A stretch of 64,000 bases of DNA from Adiantum capillus-veneris (GCA_014529385.2 CM043969.1:72504676-72568675); one strand, 5' to 3'; shown: positions 1-12,113, counted from the stretch's first letter. Translations and numbers: made by a program. Notes: generated by a model not told the origin, from the sequence alone.

Positions 1-68
1 GCAAACTGATACAATCTTGGTGGATCTAATACAATGTGTGAGTACAAAATAAAACGAGAGAGAAGGGG

Positions 69-202
<134 letters not shown>

Positions 203-489
203 GAAGTGTTGCCCGGGGGGGGGGGGGGGGGAAGAGACTGTTAGAGGGGGAGGGTGGAGTGTACTGTTTTTTTTTAAAGAGGGAAAGAAAGGTCGCTAGT
301 GCTTTTGGAATACTTTTTTTTTCTTTTTTTGGGCCTAAGCCTCTCTTGTACTCCCTTTCTTTTCCTCTTTTAAAAAAAAAAGGCATTACACTCCACTCTT
401 CCCCTCTCACAATTTTTGCCCCCCTCCGGGGCAACCCTTCCCCCCCCCGCCCCTCTCTCTCTCTCTTCCCTTAACAACAAGATATAAGA

Positions 490-960
490 AGTGGTTTGGA
501 AGATGGGATGCATTACACTTGCTACATGATGCCTCAGTAGACTCTCAAGTGAATGACGCTTTTATACAATGCCAATGTGTTACGCCTTCATAGAAATCTG
601 GGGGGTCACGCTTCATACATTACACCACTCTTATTGCCCCCAACTACAAAACCATGTTCTTTGTTGAAAGAGGAAACCATACTCACCGTTACATGCTTGA
701 GCGGATCCCCTTGTCATCGATACACACTACCACAACCATTCCGATTAGCTCCCACTCCCTTCGATGCAAGAAAGGGCGTTAGGGCAATGGAGAAGAGTCA
801 AATCAAGTGTGCACATTATGCTCACTTCAAGCTCGAGAGTCTGAGTACCACACACTACTAGAGTGCTCAGCTTTTGGTCAGATCCGAACTTGCTTCCCTC
901 ACATTTTTAGTAATGACCTAGACCTACACCTACACACTTTCCTCTATAGTTCATTTCATT
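490..960 (+). pseudogene. LINE reverse transcriptase C-terminal zinc-finger remnant
   Basis: Around 810-900 one plus-strand frame reads CTLCSLQARESEYHTLLEC followed by a phenylalanine and an IR pair. This is the C-x2-C-...-H-x4-C pattern of the zinc-binding tail that follows the reverse transcriptase in many plant non-LTR retrotransposons. The preceding sequence, with a short LAPTPFDAR stretch, is in shifted frames, so the piece is broken. No reverse transcriptase core is visible here. The assignment rests on one short motif and is moderate at best. Confidence 0.35.
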
Positions 961-1125
961 TCTCTCTAGGATTGGAGGGACTTGAGGGGCGATGTGGTGG
1001 GGGTAGAGAGAGAGAAAGGGAATAGGGGGTGGAGAGAGGGGTGACAAGGGGCTGGAGAGAGAGGGGGAGAGGGAGAGAGGGAGGGGAGATTTATTAAAAA
1101 TGAGGCACTAGCGATATGCCAATTT

Positions 1126-1128
<3 letters not shown>

Positions 1129-1200
<72 letters not shown>

Positions 1201-1380
1201 AAGGGGAAGGACGGGAGAGAGGGAAGAGGGGGTAAGAGAGGGAGTGGGTTGGAGGGATCATGAGAGGGAGAGAGGGGGAGGAAGAGAGAGAGAGAGAGAG
1301 AAGAAGAAGAAGAAGGGATAGGAATAGGGGAGGGAGAGAGAGAGAGAGAAGAAGAAGAAGAAGGGATAGGAATAGGGAAG

Positions 1381-1432
<52 letters not shown>
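1129..1432. repeat. GA-rich microsatellite block
   Basis: A perfect (GA)n run at 1129-1196 is followed by imperfect GA/GAA-rich sequence, including two near-identical AGAAGAAGAAGAAGGGATAG segments (near 1300 and 1350), and then another pure GA run near 1385-1432. The long opposite-strand LSLSLS frame is the complement of this repeat. Confidence 0.95.
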
Positions 1433-1435
<3 letters not shown>

Positions 1436-1439
1436 CAAT

Positions 1440-3130
1440 AAGATAGAGAGATAGAGATATAGGGAGAGAGAGAGAGGGAGAGGAGATCCTTGGCTACTCC
1501 ACAGGAGGGAGGGGCGGCAATGGACAGTGGTGGTAGAAGTAGGGGTGGCACATGGTGGTAGTAAGGTAGCACCACTAACCACCAGTGGTGGGCTAGGGCG
1601 GTGGTGGTGATGGGTGCTGGGGCGGCAATGGGAGGTAGTGGTGGTGGGATGGAAAAAAAAGAAAAAAAGCTCGCTTCATTGAGCTCGCTCCGTAACTATC
1701 CCCAAAAGCCACGGTCATATAACCTTGCCAACTCTGATGGCCTTGTCAACCTGATCAACCATTTCCTTGCCTCTCAGAAGCTCTGTAACTATACAACCCT
1801 TAATGGTTGCATCCCACTACTCCTTTGAGCAATCCCCTTCTAAATAGCCCTCTAAAAGCCTTTTGGTTTTGGTGGCCAAAGTGACTCCTTCTAACACGAA
1901 CGCCTCCCATTGGTTATGATCAACAATAGTTGCAGGTGAAGCTACACCTCTATTGAGGACCTATCATGCTGATCTGGTGTAACGAGTGAGGTCATAGGGG
2001 GGAAACATGCATCTGAATTGGCTACTAGACTCCTGCGCCTCTGCAGTGCCTACTCACTCCTCTCTTCTCTCTTCTCATACACGTCCAGTTCCAATGCCTA
2101 CTCAATGTACATGTAATGGAATTTGCCTATTCAATTTGAGAGTAGCGGAATTTAATAAGAGTACTTTCAAGAAATGATTTTGTGAGCATAGCGGATTGAC
2201 ATAATTGAAGATAACAACATAATCATAGCAATTAGTTAACTTGGCATAGACAATACTTTTGCAAGAGAGAGAATTTAGAGAACATGACAACAGTTGAGGA
2301 CCGGATTTATGTGGAGCCGGTCCCCCCTCCAATAGGCATTTGTATTATGATTTCTCCCATAAAGAGAGACTTGTTACAATACATTCTTTGTGTTCCTTGT
2401 GACCTAGGTGAAGCAATGAAGATGGAAAGCTTCATGCATCACCATCATAGCATAACCTAAACTTGAAGAAAGCTTTAACTATACCAAGCCTCAGTCCCAA
2501 GACCTCAAACACCTTCGAAGGTGGAGAGAGCTAGCAGGGAATGAGGGTAGGAAAGAGGAAGAAGAAACATTTCATACGAGAAAGAGCTAGTTCCTCACTT
2601 ATCATAACTCTTGTGCTAGCGTACATAATAGCATAGTAATGAAGAAGAAATAGATGGCAAGATCAAGCATTGAAGCATGGCTCTTGGATGGATTTGCACT
2701 CCATAGCCAAGAGTGTTGGTGTAGTCTCTCAACCTCTACTTGCTTGGAGAAAGAGAGGGAGCTCTTGCACTTTGCATAGTACACAATGAGAGTGTTTGTG
2801 AGTGTGTGTGGGTGAGTATACCCCCTAAGCACCCCCCTAGCTTGCTTGGGTCGACCCCCCCTTGTAGCTCATGCTTGAAGCTCATTGGACCCCTCCAGGC
2901 CTAGCCAATCACAAGCAGGAGCCATTACAAGCAACAGGGATAGCCTTGGGACAAGTGTCCTCCTTTCCCCTTTGAGAGAGAGGACTTGATAAATGCAAAA
3001 TCAATTAATTAAATATCCTTTATTATCATTGGACCCCTTGGGTGGCCAACCAATAGGTTTCAGGCACACCATGAGGGCAACATGAGGAGGAACTTGACAA
3101 GTGTCCTTGCTGCCTCTTCAAGCTGGGGCT
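1440..3130. other. No recognisable gene
   Basis: This stretch is non-repetitive to mildly repetitive DNA. I see only short frames with no family resemblance and no clear element boundary. Sequence near 2300-2400 vaguely resembles the start of the LTR at 59.9-60.1 kb (a GGTCC...CCATAAAGAGA arrangement), but too weakly to call. Confidence 0.5.
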
Positions 3131-3134
3131 TCCC

Positions 3135-3135
<1 letters not shown>

Positions 3136-3190
<55 letters not shown>
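3136..3190. repeat. (GT)n microsatellite
   Basis: About 55 bases of uninterrupted GT dinucleotide repeat. The CVCVCV frame over it is not a gene. Confidence 0.97.
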
Positions 3191-3191
<1 letters not shown>

Positions 3192-3299
3192 CTCTCTCAT
3201 CCCCCCCCCTTGTAGGCTCGCCCCCCTCCTTGTAGGGATCTTTTTGACTTTGGATGAGCAAGCCCCTTAGTCATCAAGCATGACTAAGCACTTGAAGTA

Positions 3300-3485
3300 G
3301 GGGGTGTTTCCACAAGCATCTCAGGCAAGCTTCTCAAGGCACCTCAAGCACCTTAATCATGCACCAAGTCAAGCACCTCAAGCATGGAGCCAGTCAAGCA
3401 CCTCAAGCATCTTAATCAAGCACCTCAAGCATGACAAGCACCTCAAGCACGACAAGCACCTCAAGCATGACAAGCACCTCGAGTT
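3300..3485. repeat. 15-bp minisatellite (CAAGCACCTCAAGCA)
   Basis: Degenerate, then nearly perfect, head-to-tail copies of a 15-base unit: CAAGCACCTCAAGCA with GAC or TGA linkers. The last four or five copies (about 3418-3483) differ only by single bases. Repeating KHLKHD and RCLSCL frames on the two strands are products of the tandem repeat. Between here and about 4640 no gene was recognised. Confidence 0.85.
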
Positions 3486-4639
3486 TGGGCCGGGTTCCCA
3501 CCTCAAGCTCAGCCCTAGCTTACCTAAGGTCAAAGGACTTTTACACACATTATTGGAGGTCTTCAATGAAGCTAACCCTAAGGTCTTATGCTCCATTGGT
3601 TAGCCTTGCTCTTGATAGACCATCTCCCATTTGGGCCCCTTTACTATTGGCCCCGTGTTGAGATAGATCTATAAGCACATATCTATATCCTAACACTTGT
3701 TCCCGTTTATTCTCCCACACTAAGTGATCAATTTAATATGAGAAAATCATTTGGGTTGGTTAGATATTAGATTTTATGACAACACATATCATAAGGTCCT
3801 AAGCATTCTGGATGCCAGCTACACCTCTCTTAAGCAGGTGGCATACTATGTGGATCACAAGCCAGGTCTCCTTTAGGCTACTCTAAGCTCTTTAGAGAAT
3901 TCGACAATCCTCCAAATTGGCTCTCTTAGCAGCAACATGATGGTTGCGGTCATGCCTAGATGTACTTCAAGTCCTTAGTAGTGCCCAATAGAGGGTCATC
4001 AAAGAGGCACATGCGTCCTACTCCGGTTGGCGAAGCGCAAGGTACTGATGAGGCTTCTTGAGATTCAACACCACCGCCCCTTAGCCACGCCTTGGATGGC
4101 ACCTTGCTCATTTCTCTGCTAGTGCTGGCCTCCACCATGGCCACCTTTGCTGCCCCCACAAATGCCTATGTCTCACGTCCTCTTCAATGCATGCAAGCTC
4201 ATTGCCTCCAGCTGCAAGAGAGACAGTAGCTGCATGTCAACGTTTTTGGCTCCTCCACCGGTTGTAGTGTGACCTCCAACAAGAGGTCTTTGGAGGTTAT
4301 AACCTGAGCGGGCCAAGCTCCTTTTGTGGCATCCACTAGTCACCTCTGAAGCAAGGTACAAACGACGACGTGGAGATCGAGGATAAGGAGTTAGGACCAG
4401 CTTTGCAGGCGCGTGGCCTTCAGAAGGTTGATGCAAGAGGATATGGTAAGAATGGGTAGCATTGAACTCGAGTAACGAATCGTGTGGCAAGAGAGAGAGA
4501 GAGTGGGGAGGTTCACATTTCTCTCTCTTTCTCTCTCCTCTCCCACTTGGAATATGTAGACATCGTGTAAAGGGCTTCACTTTGCCATTATAGAATAGTT
4601 TAGTATAGATATAAAGTATCAGTATAGAGATGTTAAAGT

Positions 4640-5015
4640 TTCAATCATTGCTTTTACACGCTTCTGTCTCTAATGAGTGATCATTATCTCATTCAACCAA
4701 TGACTTTTTTACAAAATATCATTTTAAAAAATATTTCTAGATAAATAGGATTAATTTTTGTTGGACAAAAAAAATTGATTGGTAGATAAATTGGTGGGCA
4801 CTCATTGTTGCATAACCTTGTCAAGAAAATGATGAAGCAAAAAGTTTGCACTTTTAGCGCTCGCGAGACGGAGGCACGATTTGCGCCAATATAGCGAGCC
4901 AGAGACGTTAGAGGCACCTAGCGAGAGAAGAGGAGAGTGTGCCAAGCGTCCTAAACTAGAAACGTAAAGCTAGCTGCATTGCTCATTGCAAATCTGTTGT
5001 GGTTTCACCTAAGAC
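4640..5015 (+). promoter_or_regulatory. Probable promoter and 5' UTR of the RPC7-like gene
   Basis: This is the non-repetitive sequence immediately upstream of the ATG at 5016. A local GC-rich stretch (about 4855-4960) precedes the start codon. I see no convincing TATA box. The start context is AAGACATGGC, with G at +4. The assignment is by position only. Confidence 0.35.
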
Positions 5016-5144
5016 ATGGCATACAGGGGCCGGGGGCGTGGGCGTGGCCGAGGAGGGCCATCGAGCTATATCCCTCAAGCTCGCGGTGATGATGGAGTTC
5101 CCATTATTGCGAAGAAGCTGGAAGGTCCTCCTCCCCTTTTTCCT
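5016..5144 (+). CDS. RNA polymerase III subunit RPC7-like, exon 1
   Basis: First coding exon (43 codons) of a protein resembling the POLR3G/RPC7/C31 subunit. That subunit belongs to the Pol III-specific RPC3-RPC6-RPC7 subcomplex in the nucleus, which acts in transcription initiation. The N-terminus is a short RG-repeat arm (RGRGRGRGRGG, residues 4-14). The exon ends in GPPPLFP (37-43), matching the conserved PPPLFP box of the family. It ends exactly before GTAAGT (5145-5150), a consensus plant donor, in phase 0. The next in-phase coding segment with family similarity is at 24035, after a retrotransposon-filled intron. The ATG was chosen because it is the only one in frame before the RG arm. 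The family match is by recognition of motifs and has not been searched. Confidence 0.72.
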
Positions 5145-5359
5145 GTAAGTACTACGTTTGCTTTATTTTTTGGAAGCTTGATAACTGCAGGTGTGTGTAT
5201 TGGATAATATTTAAGCAGGATATTTGCCAGCTTCACCTTGTCATGGTAACTACCGTGATAGATGCTCATCTTGAAACTATTGTAAATTGGTGATTTGGCA
5301 CCTTCTTTGGTCACGGTTAATTAATCCTGGACCTCTGCGCATTGTGAACCCTTTTTGAT

Positions 5360-5600
5360 GCAGATTTCATTGTCACTCTTCATGACTACTCATAAACTGG
5401 ACCGCAACACAGCCATTTGCCACAACAGCCATGACTTGCCTTTGGAGTGCCTGAAGAAAAATTCAAATTTGTGCCCAGATTCTCAAAAAAGCTTGCCAGC
5501 AGAGGCTAGTCATGCAAGGATCTTTGTCGCGGCCTATAGACTTAGGTAGGCATCCCATGATACTGAAAAACACAAGCCAAAATAATTATGGCCATGTGAT
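5360..5600. other. Intron sequence, nothing recognised
   Basis: This short interval follows the first exon. The frames present show no family resemblance. Confidence 0.4.
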
Positions 5601-5602
5601 AT

Positions 5603-6060
5603 GCTTTTATGGTCTTCTTAATTGGAATGAAATGTGCTTGCTTAGTGACGCGATCAACGATGGTCCAGATTCTTAAGGAGGTCCATTTGGCGCCCTTTCG
5701 GTATTTCTTTATTATTAATGCTTCTCAAAGTACAATGTCCAAGGGTCCTTGTCCCAGCATTGCTCCCAAGCGTATCTGCATGAAAGTGAGGCCTTGGGCC
5801 TTCCAAAAGCAATATACATGAAAAGCTTAAAGTCTTAAAGCATATGGGTCCCAAAAGCTAGGTGTAGGGTTGTCAGTGCGTTTTACAGAAATCTGTACAG
5901 GCGCCACGTCAGTAGCGCAAATCGCGGAGGTCTGTACAGTCTGCCACGCAAGCAACGCAAATGGCGGGTTTCATACAACTGCCACAACATCAACCCTTCC
6001 ATGCTTTATTAAGCCTTTTGTTTCCTGGGCCCCATCGGAGAAGATCCCATAAGTTGGTAC
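5603..6060 (-). mobile_element. Ty3/gypsy scrap: integrase fragment plus LTR-like sequence
   Basis: On the minus strand, 5609-5668 reads as WTIVDRVTKQAHFIPIKK, the segment just after the first catalytic Asp of gypsy integrase (compare DRFSKQAHFIPVKK in the intact elements of this window). Immediately beyond, near 5690-5715, is the minus-strand motif AAAGAAATACCGAAAGGGC found in the LTRs here, and then LTR-like sequence to about 6060. The intervening 3' part of pol is missing, so this is a deletion product. No target duplication was identified. Confidence 0.6.
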
Positions 6061-6183
6061 AACTTATAAAATTTGGTGTCCTTTCATTTTTGGCCTCTCG
6101 AATTGGTTCTGCAAGTTAATACAACTTCTTCTGCATCTTTTAGTAGGGCTCCAACCTTCTCTGTTCGGAGTTTGTCATGTAGG

Positions 6184-6420
6184 TCATGCCACATCATCAC
6201 CTTGTGACACCTCCCATGTCAAGTAAGAGGTTCCCCTCCCTAAAGTAGTCAAGTTTGAAAAGAAAGCACTATACTTGGGAGTCAAATGTGTCACAAAGAT
6301 GATAGCCATATCTTCAAAAGAGATCAGCTTACTTGTCTGAAGAACCACTTGCTGCATCTTGTGCATTTGATGAATGTGGTCCTTAATAGACTTCGACTAG
6401 CTCCCTTCATTGGCATCGTC
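6184..6420 (-). pseudogene. Copia-type gag remnant (possible)
   Basis: A minus-strand frame of about 60 codons includes KDHIHQMHKMQQVVLQTSKL and then FEDMAIIFVTHLTPKYSAFF. The pattern (helical repeat, then hydrophobic segment, then L-x-P-x-Y/F) resembles the UBN2-type gag domain of plant Ty1/copia elements. Downstream the frame is broken by stops, and no protease or polymerase follows. This is a weak single-domain resemblance. Confidence 0.35.
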
Positions 6421-6496
6421 CTATTGTAAATTTTCTCCAAGTGGTTTAAGATCCTTGAGCATCTGGTGAATGTGGTCCTTGATGGACTTTGACTAC

Positions 6497-7184
6497 CAAA
6501 GTTTGTGACGTGTCAAGCCATTGAAGAACGGAGCCGACTTGTAGATCTCGGCCGAGGGGCCTAAACCCTAGAAGCAGCACAAGAAGAAGCAGCAGTAGAA
6601 GAAGTTTACCAACTTGCAAAGTCTTGCCGAGTGGCCTACTTTTAAAGACGAGTTCCCACGAACTTACGTGACCCCGTTCGATGGGGCCCAGGGGACCTAA
6701 AGCCATTAAAATAAAGCGGGACCAGCACACACACTCAATGGTGTGGAGCATGATGACGTGGCAACGGTATGGACGCTTCGGCTTTCACGTTGACTGTGTT
6801 GATGTGGCACCTGTTGGATGTCCATAATTTGCATTGACCGATTTTAGCGCCAGCTTTTGGGCCAAATGCTTTTGAGTTTATAGCTTTTCATGTAAACTGC
6901 TTTTCAGAGGCCAAGGGCCTTTAAAAATGAGCCAAGGGCTCATTTTCTGGCACGCTTCAGTGTGGAGGTGCAGAGCTTGGAGTACCAGCGTTGTACAGAG
7001 TTCAAGCAATATACAGAAATATCGAAAGGCGCCAAGGTTTACGGTCAGTGCTCTCTCGGGATGGAACTCAGTCACTCCCCGTCTCGTGTGTCGTACATCT
7101 CTTTCAATTCAGTTGTTATTTGAAGTGCTTAAAGTTGTTTAGTCTGTTCTTTTCTGTTGGCACGTGGTGCCCATCCTTGTGACA
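6497..7184 (+). repeat. 5' LTR of the 6.5-9.5 kb element
   Basis: It aligns by eye to 8730-9485 over GACGTGT...AAGCC, CCTAAACCCTAGAAG, GTTTTGGGCCATAT-like and GGCACGTGGTGCC blocks. It ends GTGACA just before the primer-binding site. The left boundary is approximate. Confidence 0.65.
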
Positions 7185-7185
7185 A

Positions 7186-7197
7186 TGGTATCAGAGC
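7186..7197 (+). other. Primer-binding site, initiator tRNA-Met
   Basis: TGGTATCAGAGC lies one base after the LTR end. This is the standard plant gypsy primer-binding site, complementary to the 3' end of initiator methionine tRNA. Confidence 0.85.
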
Positions 7198-8729
7198 TTC
7201 AGGCGTGTGCTTTTCTGAAAGCATACCGGTCCTACCAAAGAGCAGACAGAGCAAGATGCCTCTTCCAAATTGTCAGATTTTTCTTCTTCAAAGAATCTTC
7301 GTGTCTCGACCCGGACTTATTAGCCACTTCCACCCTTACTCATCGTGCATCGGGCGCGCTTCCGTTGTCTTCATCGCTTTGTCTTACAGGGCATAAGCCA
7401 TAAGGAATTCAAGATCACTTGCACGAGAAGGATGTTTTTTTTTTTTTTTCAAACCACCGTTTTTCTCAGCGGCAGTGCCATGCAATGGTGGATATCTACC
7501 AAGCCGCACACTCCAAGGACTTGGCAAGCTATCAAGAAATTTTTTGCCCGAAGTTACATGCTTTTTGGCATCTTCCTATAGAGTGCAGATTTTGGCCATG
7601 GAAAGCTTATCAGATTAAAAGTTGGAATTTCTTGACATCTCTTAGCAAGTGTCTCTTCTCGAATCTTGGAGGCCCAGTGTGATTCCTATAGCTTTGGGCT
7701 ACTATCACCACCACAGGAACACTGTTTGTCCAAGCCAGTTTCGACGATTCAAGAGTTTATGTACCATTCCACGGTCGGCTACAACCTTATGGAAGAAATC
7801 TTACCCTAATTTTGGTGCATGTTTCAGGATGGAGGCCCTATCAAGTTTTGAGCTCTACTGATGTCGAGAATGCTTTTTCAACTTGATTTAGTAGTTTTCT
7901 AGAGTTTTGTTTGAGAACTTGTTTGGTGATCCTAAAATACAAAAGTTTGAAATGGATGGGATATGTTGTGAACCTGTCTTGGTGCCCATTTGAATTGTTT
8001 GACTCTTGTTTTAATACTGGCTACAATGATTGGTGATTTACTACCGGGTGGAGTACTGAGAAATAATGTTTGAGAATGCTTGCACATACTCATGGCTCGG
8101 ACCCTTGTGGTTACTCTCAGCACCTCCAAACGATGCAGGTATTAAGAAGAGTATTAAGAAGTATGAGCAGTGGTTACTCTCAGCACCTCCAAACGATGCA
8201 AGTTGCGGTATGGGGGACGTTTGGTTGTAAAAGGCCTCTATATCTCTTGGCCCGGACCTTTTTAGGTTATTTGCGGGAGGAGTGATGAGGGAGTCGTTGA
8301 ATAGCTCATGGCCCGGACCTGGATGGTTATTTGCGGGGGGAGTGTTAATCAACGGCTTTATGTTTCTATGTCTTGTAACATGCATATGTGAGCATTTGTG
8401 TTGCATTGTGATGTGCCAACCACTGAAAATGCTCCTAATTGTGTGAGATTGCTTGGGTATGTAATTTTAGTGCATCAAGACATAGGGTACAGATCAACGC
8501 AGTCTGGGGGTGATGGCTAAGTTTACTAAGCCTGAATATCAAGTGCTCCGATCTGGAAGGAGACTCCTTATTAGATGAGATTTTTCTGGGAAGCCAACGA
8601 CCCACGATATCAAGAGCTCCAATTTGGAATAAGAAAAGAGATTGTCCCTTGGAGATTATTGAGCTAACTTGAGTTGTTTTGCAGATATGCTGTAATTGCG
8701 GACGATTACTTTCTTTCAAGAAGGGGGGA

Positions 8730-9485
8730 TGTCATAAACTGGTGACGTGTAAAGCCACTGACGAACGGAGCCAACTTGCAGATCCTGGCCGAGGGGTTTA
8801 AACCCTAGAAGAAACGGAAGCAAAAGCAGAAGCGGAAGAAGCAGCAGAAGAAGTTTTACCAACTTGCAAAGTCTTGTCAATTGGCCTATTTTTAAAGACG
8901 AGTTCCGACCAGGACCCCGTCCGATGGGGCTCAACGCCCAAGGGACCTAAAGCCATTAAAATAAAGCGGGACCATCACTCACACTCAATGGCGTGGAGCA
9001 TGATGACGTGGAAGCAGTATGGGCGCTTCGGATTTCACGCTGATTGTGCTGATGTGGCACCTGTACGGATTTCCGTAATTTGCGCTGGCTGATTTCAGCG
9101 CCAGCTTTTGGGCCATATGGTTTTGAGTTTATAGCTTTTCATGTAGCCTGCTAGCTTTTGGGCCATATGGTTTTGAGTTTATAGCTTTTCATGTAGCCTG
9201 CTTTTGAGAGGCCAAGGGCCTTAAATATGAGCCAAAGACTCATTCTTTGGCACGCTTCAGTGTGGAGGTGCAGAGCTTGGGGTTCGGCATTGTACTGAGT
9301 TCAAGCAATATAAAGAAATATCAAAAGGGGCGCTAAGGTTTGGGGCCAGTGCTCTCGTGGGGTGGAACTCCGCCACTCCCCATCTCGTGTGTCATGCATC
9401 TCTTTTAGTTCAGTTGTTATTTGAAGTGCTTAAAGTTGCTCAGTCTTTTCTTTTCCGTTGGCACGTGGTGCCTGTCCACGTGACA
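8730..9485 (+). repeat. 3' LTR of the 6.5-9.5 kb element
   Basis: It starts TGTCATAAACTGG directly after a G-rich purine tract and ends CACGTGACA. It contains the degenerate shared motif near 9309-9345 (AAAGAAATATCAAAAGGGGC). A 50-base duplication is internal to it (about 9100-9200, repeating GCTTTTGGGCCATATGG). Confidence 0.75.
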
Positions 9486-9925
9486 GCCGAGGTTCAAAGG
9501 CCACAATCGTACAAGAACTCTACAACATCCTTCTCCTCCGGTGCCATGGTCACGATACTCCAAAGTCGCAAGGGAATCCTCCGTAGACCGGGAGAAACTG
9601 GGATTCAAGCCTTCAAGGTTGTAAACCACCTCCCATCGAAAAGATCTCCAACCTCCTCAGCAGGACCGGTACTGCGCCTGAAATTGGTCCAAAATCAGCC
9701 CCCTTTGTGCACAGGCATTGCGAACTTGTTGGCTGAAAAGCTGCAAAGCTGTCAGGCGCAGCCTCAATCTCGTTCGACTCCTCGCCCTACCAACTAAAAA
9801 ATGCACTCTCTTAAGGGTTCTTTGCGACAAAAATGCAGCAGACAACCGACAGTCCCCTCTTGTTGCAAAAATACTTGTCCTAGGGTGGTTTCCGTGACAA
9901 AGACGTAGCCACAAGTCACTCCCTT
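9486..9925. other. Intron sequence, nothing recognised
   Basis: This unique-looking interval lies between the 3' LTR and the solo LTR. It contains a 146-codon plus-strand frame that runs in from the LTR and has no recognisable domain. Confidence 0.4.
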
Positions 9926-11205
9926 TGTTAGGTGCAGCGGAATGAATGTTTGCGCTTTGCTCAAGATGAGTGCTCCGAATTGTGCTCAAGGTTCCTTTTG
10001 TTCTTATGGAAGGGAGAGCCTTCCGTTCTTAATGAGAGAATGCTATGATCACAAACAAAGTGAATGGACACTGTGCGTGCAATGTGTATGAGACTGAGAG
10101 ATAGAGAGAGAAGAGAGATACGACACCAGAGACGTTGTAAAACCCTCCTCTGAAGGCCCCACTCTTGTCGGCGAGAGTCCGACGAGAGTGGTCTACTTAT
10201 GATTGCACAAAGTGGTACAATGCGGATGCAATGGACTGATGCAACTTGGGACTATGCCGATGACGACGACGGTGATGACGAAGTCGACCTAAGGGCTGAA
10301 ATCTGCAATCTTTCTACTGCTGTCCAAAAACGCTATGGGCTGAAATCTGCAAATCTTCTATCTGCTGAATTATGACTCTATGTCGATGACGACGATGCGA
10401 CGACGACACGCTGAAAACGCAGATGCTGAAATCTGTGTTTCCGGGCTGAAATTGTAAACCTTGCAGAAACCGACCGTGCGGCGAGGAAGTGTTGCGGGAA
10501 GGTGAGATCTGTGAGGTTCGGGACTTGATCTGCGAAGTCTAACTGCTGAAAACTGAAAACGCTGATGGTTCTGGAGTTTCCGTCGCGATGATGGTGCAAA
10601 ACGCCGGGGCTGATCTGCAACCAAAAACGCTAGGGCTGAATTTTGGTGTTTCCAACGCCGGGATTCTGCAGATGCAAAAACGCTAGGCTGATCTGCTGTG
10701 GTCGTGTCGCCGTGGCTCTGCAAATGCAAAACGCTGGCTGGTCTGATCCAAAAACGCTAGGCTGTTGCTTTGGAGCAAAAACGCTAGGTCACTTGGGGGG
10801 TTCTGCTGAGAAGGTGCCTGTTGAGCATGTGCTCCTGCTGCCTCTTCTGCCATTTAGTGCTAACTTGGGTTTGCTTATATATTTTCTTAGCAAAATTGCC
10901 CTACCTACTTTTGTTGGGAAGTCACTTAAAGTAATAAGTGAAAAATGTCAAAAATAGGGAAAATAGGCTAAATGCAGTGGAAAAATCCCCTAACTGATTC
11001 TAATGGATTCTAATGGGAATACTGATGATCATGCTATGTGCAACCAGAGGATATGCATCTATGCTAAGTGACTGGGCATGCACGGTCTACGAATAGACTC
11101 ACAAAAGTGCCACATCACTTCTAATCTAGACTGATTGGACTGACTGAACCCTGATCATGCTGTAGCTTGTCCACGGACACATAGGGTTGGATGTGTCACG
11201 TGACA
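9926..11205 (-). mobile_element. Solo LTR (family of the 26.4-30.7 kb element), duplication CCCTT
   Basis: On the minus strand it starts TGTCACGTGACAC (ending at 11205) and ends with the CCGCTGCACCTAACA terminus at 9926, as do the LTRs at 26362 and 29540. The flanks are CCCTT (9921-9925) and CCCTT (11206-11210), a perfect 5-bp target duplication. The body carries many AAAACGCT and GCTGAAATCTGC motifs. With no internal region between perfect duplications, it is best read as LTR-LTR recombination. Confidence 0.88.
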
Positions 11206-11320
11206 CCCTTATTGGCTGAAAAATGTAGCCACAATCAGCGAATCCACTAGGTGTCGACAAGCCTAGGCTTTCATAACATGTCAAAGACGGCGAAAGGTGT
11301 GGTGGCATGGAAAGACGTGG

Positions 11321-11422
<102 letters not shown>

Positions 11423-12079
11423 AGCAGCACAGGCCCTTTGGCGGCAAACCCTGGTAATGAGAGTATATAAGTGCCATATGATCTATGTGAATGGGGGCGC
11501 GTAACTAACAAGCCATTGGTGAGGTGTTGAATTGACAATAGACCTATGATTGAATTGAGAACAACAAACATTTGAACTTGAGCATTGAAAACAAGACACG
11601 GTGGAATGGAGTTCTCCACCTAGATGCACTAATTCCTAAGCTAGGAGTTTCACGCAATGCTTCTTTGTTTAATGATGATCATAGATACAATTGCTTGGGA
11701 GTCGCTCTGCAATTTTTCAACCATGCAACGATATCCAAGGGTGACCCCCTAGGCTCACTTATAAAGACACACATGCCTGAAAAGCAACAACTATCAAAAC
11801 TAAGCCTAAGCTCTGGTGCCCCAAAAAGTAAGCGCCTCTAATAATTGAACCTAGAAAGAAGCCCGGTTGTCTGTATTGCCACATTATCACCGTACAACAC
11901 TGTGATGTAATTAGCCTAGAAAGCGAGCCGTGCTTTGCGTCAAGATGCCTGTCAGATGTCTCGCCGTGATTCGCGGACAGTGGCCCGTGGGGCTTTGATT
12001 TTGGTCCTATGCAGCTCCAGTCTAGCTTTGACTAGGCCCATCCTCTCTTCATCTGGTCATATATGATCATGTGACGTCA

Positions 12080-12080
<1 letters not shown>

Positions 12081-12111
<31 letters not shown>
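12081..12111. repeat. Poly-C tract
   Basis: A run of about 31 C residues followed by an A-rich stretch. On the complementary strand this gives a glycine-repeat frame that is not a gene. Confidence 0.9.

Positions 12112-12113
<2 letters not shown>

Larger units (their letters stand above)
6497..9485 (+). mobile_element. Ty3/gypsy deletion derivative with two LTRs
   Basis: LTR-like sequence at about 6497-7184 is followed by a primer-binding site (7186-7197), a 1.5-kb interior, a purine tract (AAGAAGGGGGGA, 8718-8729) and a second LTR (8730-9485). The interior has only a decayed gag trace near 7450-7560 (SGSAMQWWISTKPHTPRTW, resembling the WW motif of gypsy gag) and no protease, polymerase or integrase. 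It also has a 31-base direct repeat (8108-8138 and 8169-8199). The left LTR start is diverged and I found no target duplication. It is an old internally deleted copy. Confidence 0.7.

Noticed and set aside
3082-3603. Frames across the GT repeat and the 15-bp minisatellite
   Set aside because: Both strands give repeating peptides from the tandem DNA; not protein-coding.
4173-4580. Minus-strand 135-codon frame upstream of the RPC7-like gene
   Set aside because: Low-complexity Ser/Leu/His-rich composition partly from a GA/CT tract. No domain, no partner exons.
6490-9490. Target duplication for the 6.5-9.5 kb element
   Set aside because: The right flank GCCGA is not found at the diverged left end; no pair could be supported.
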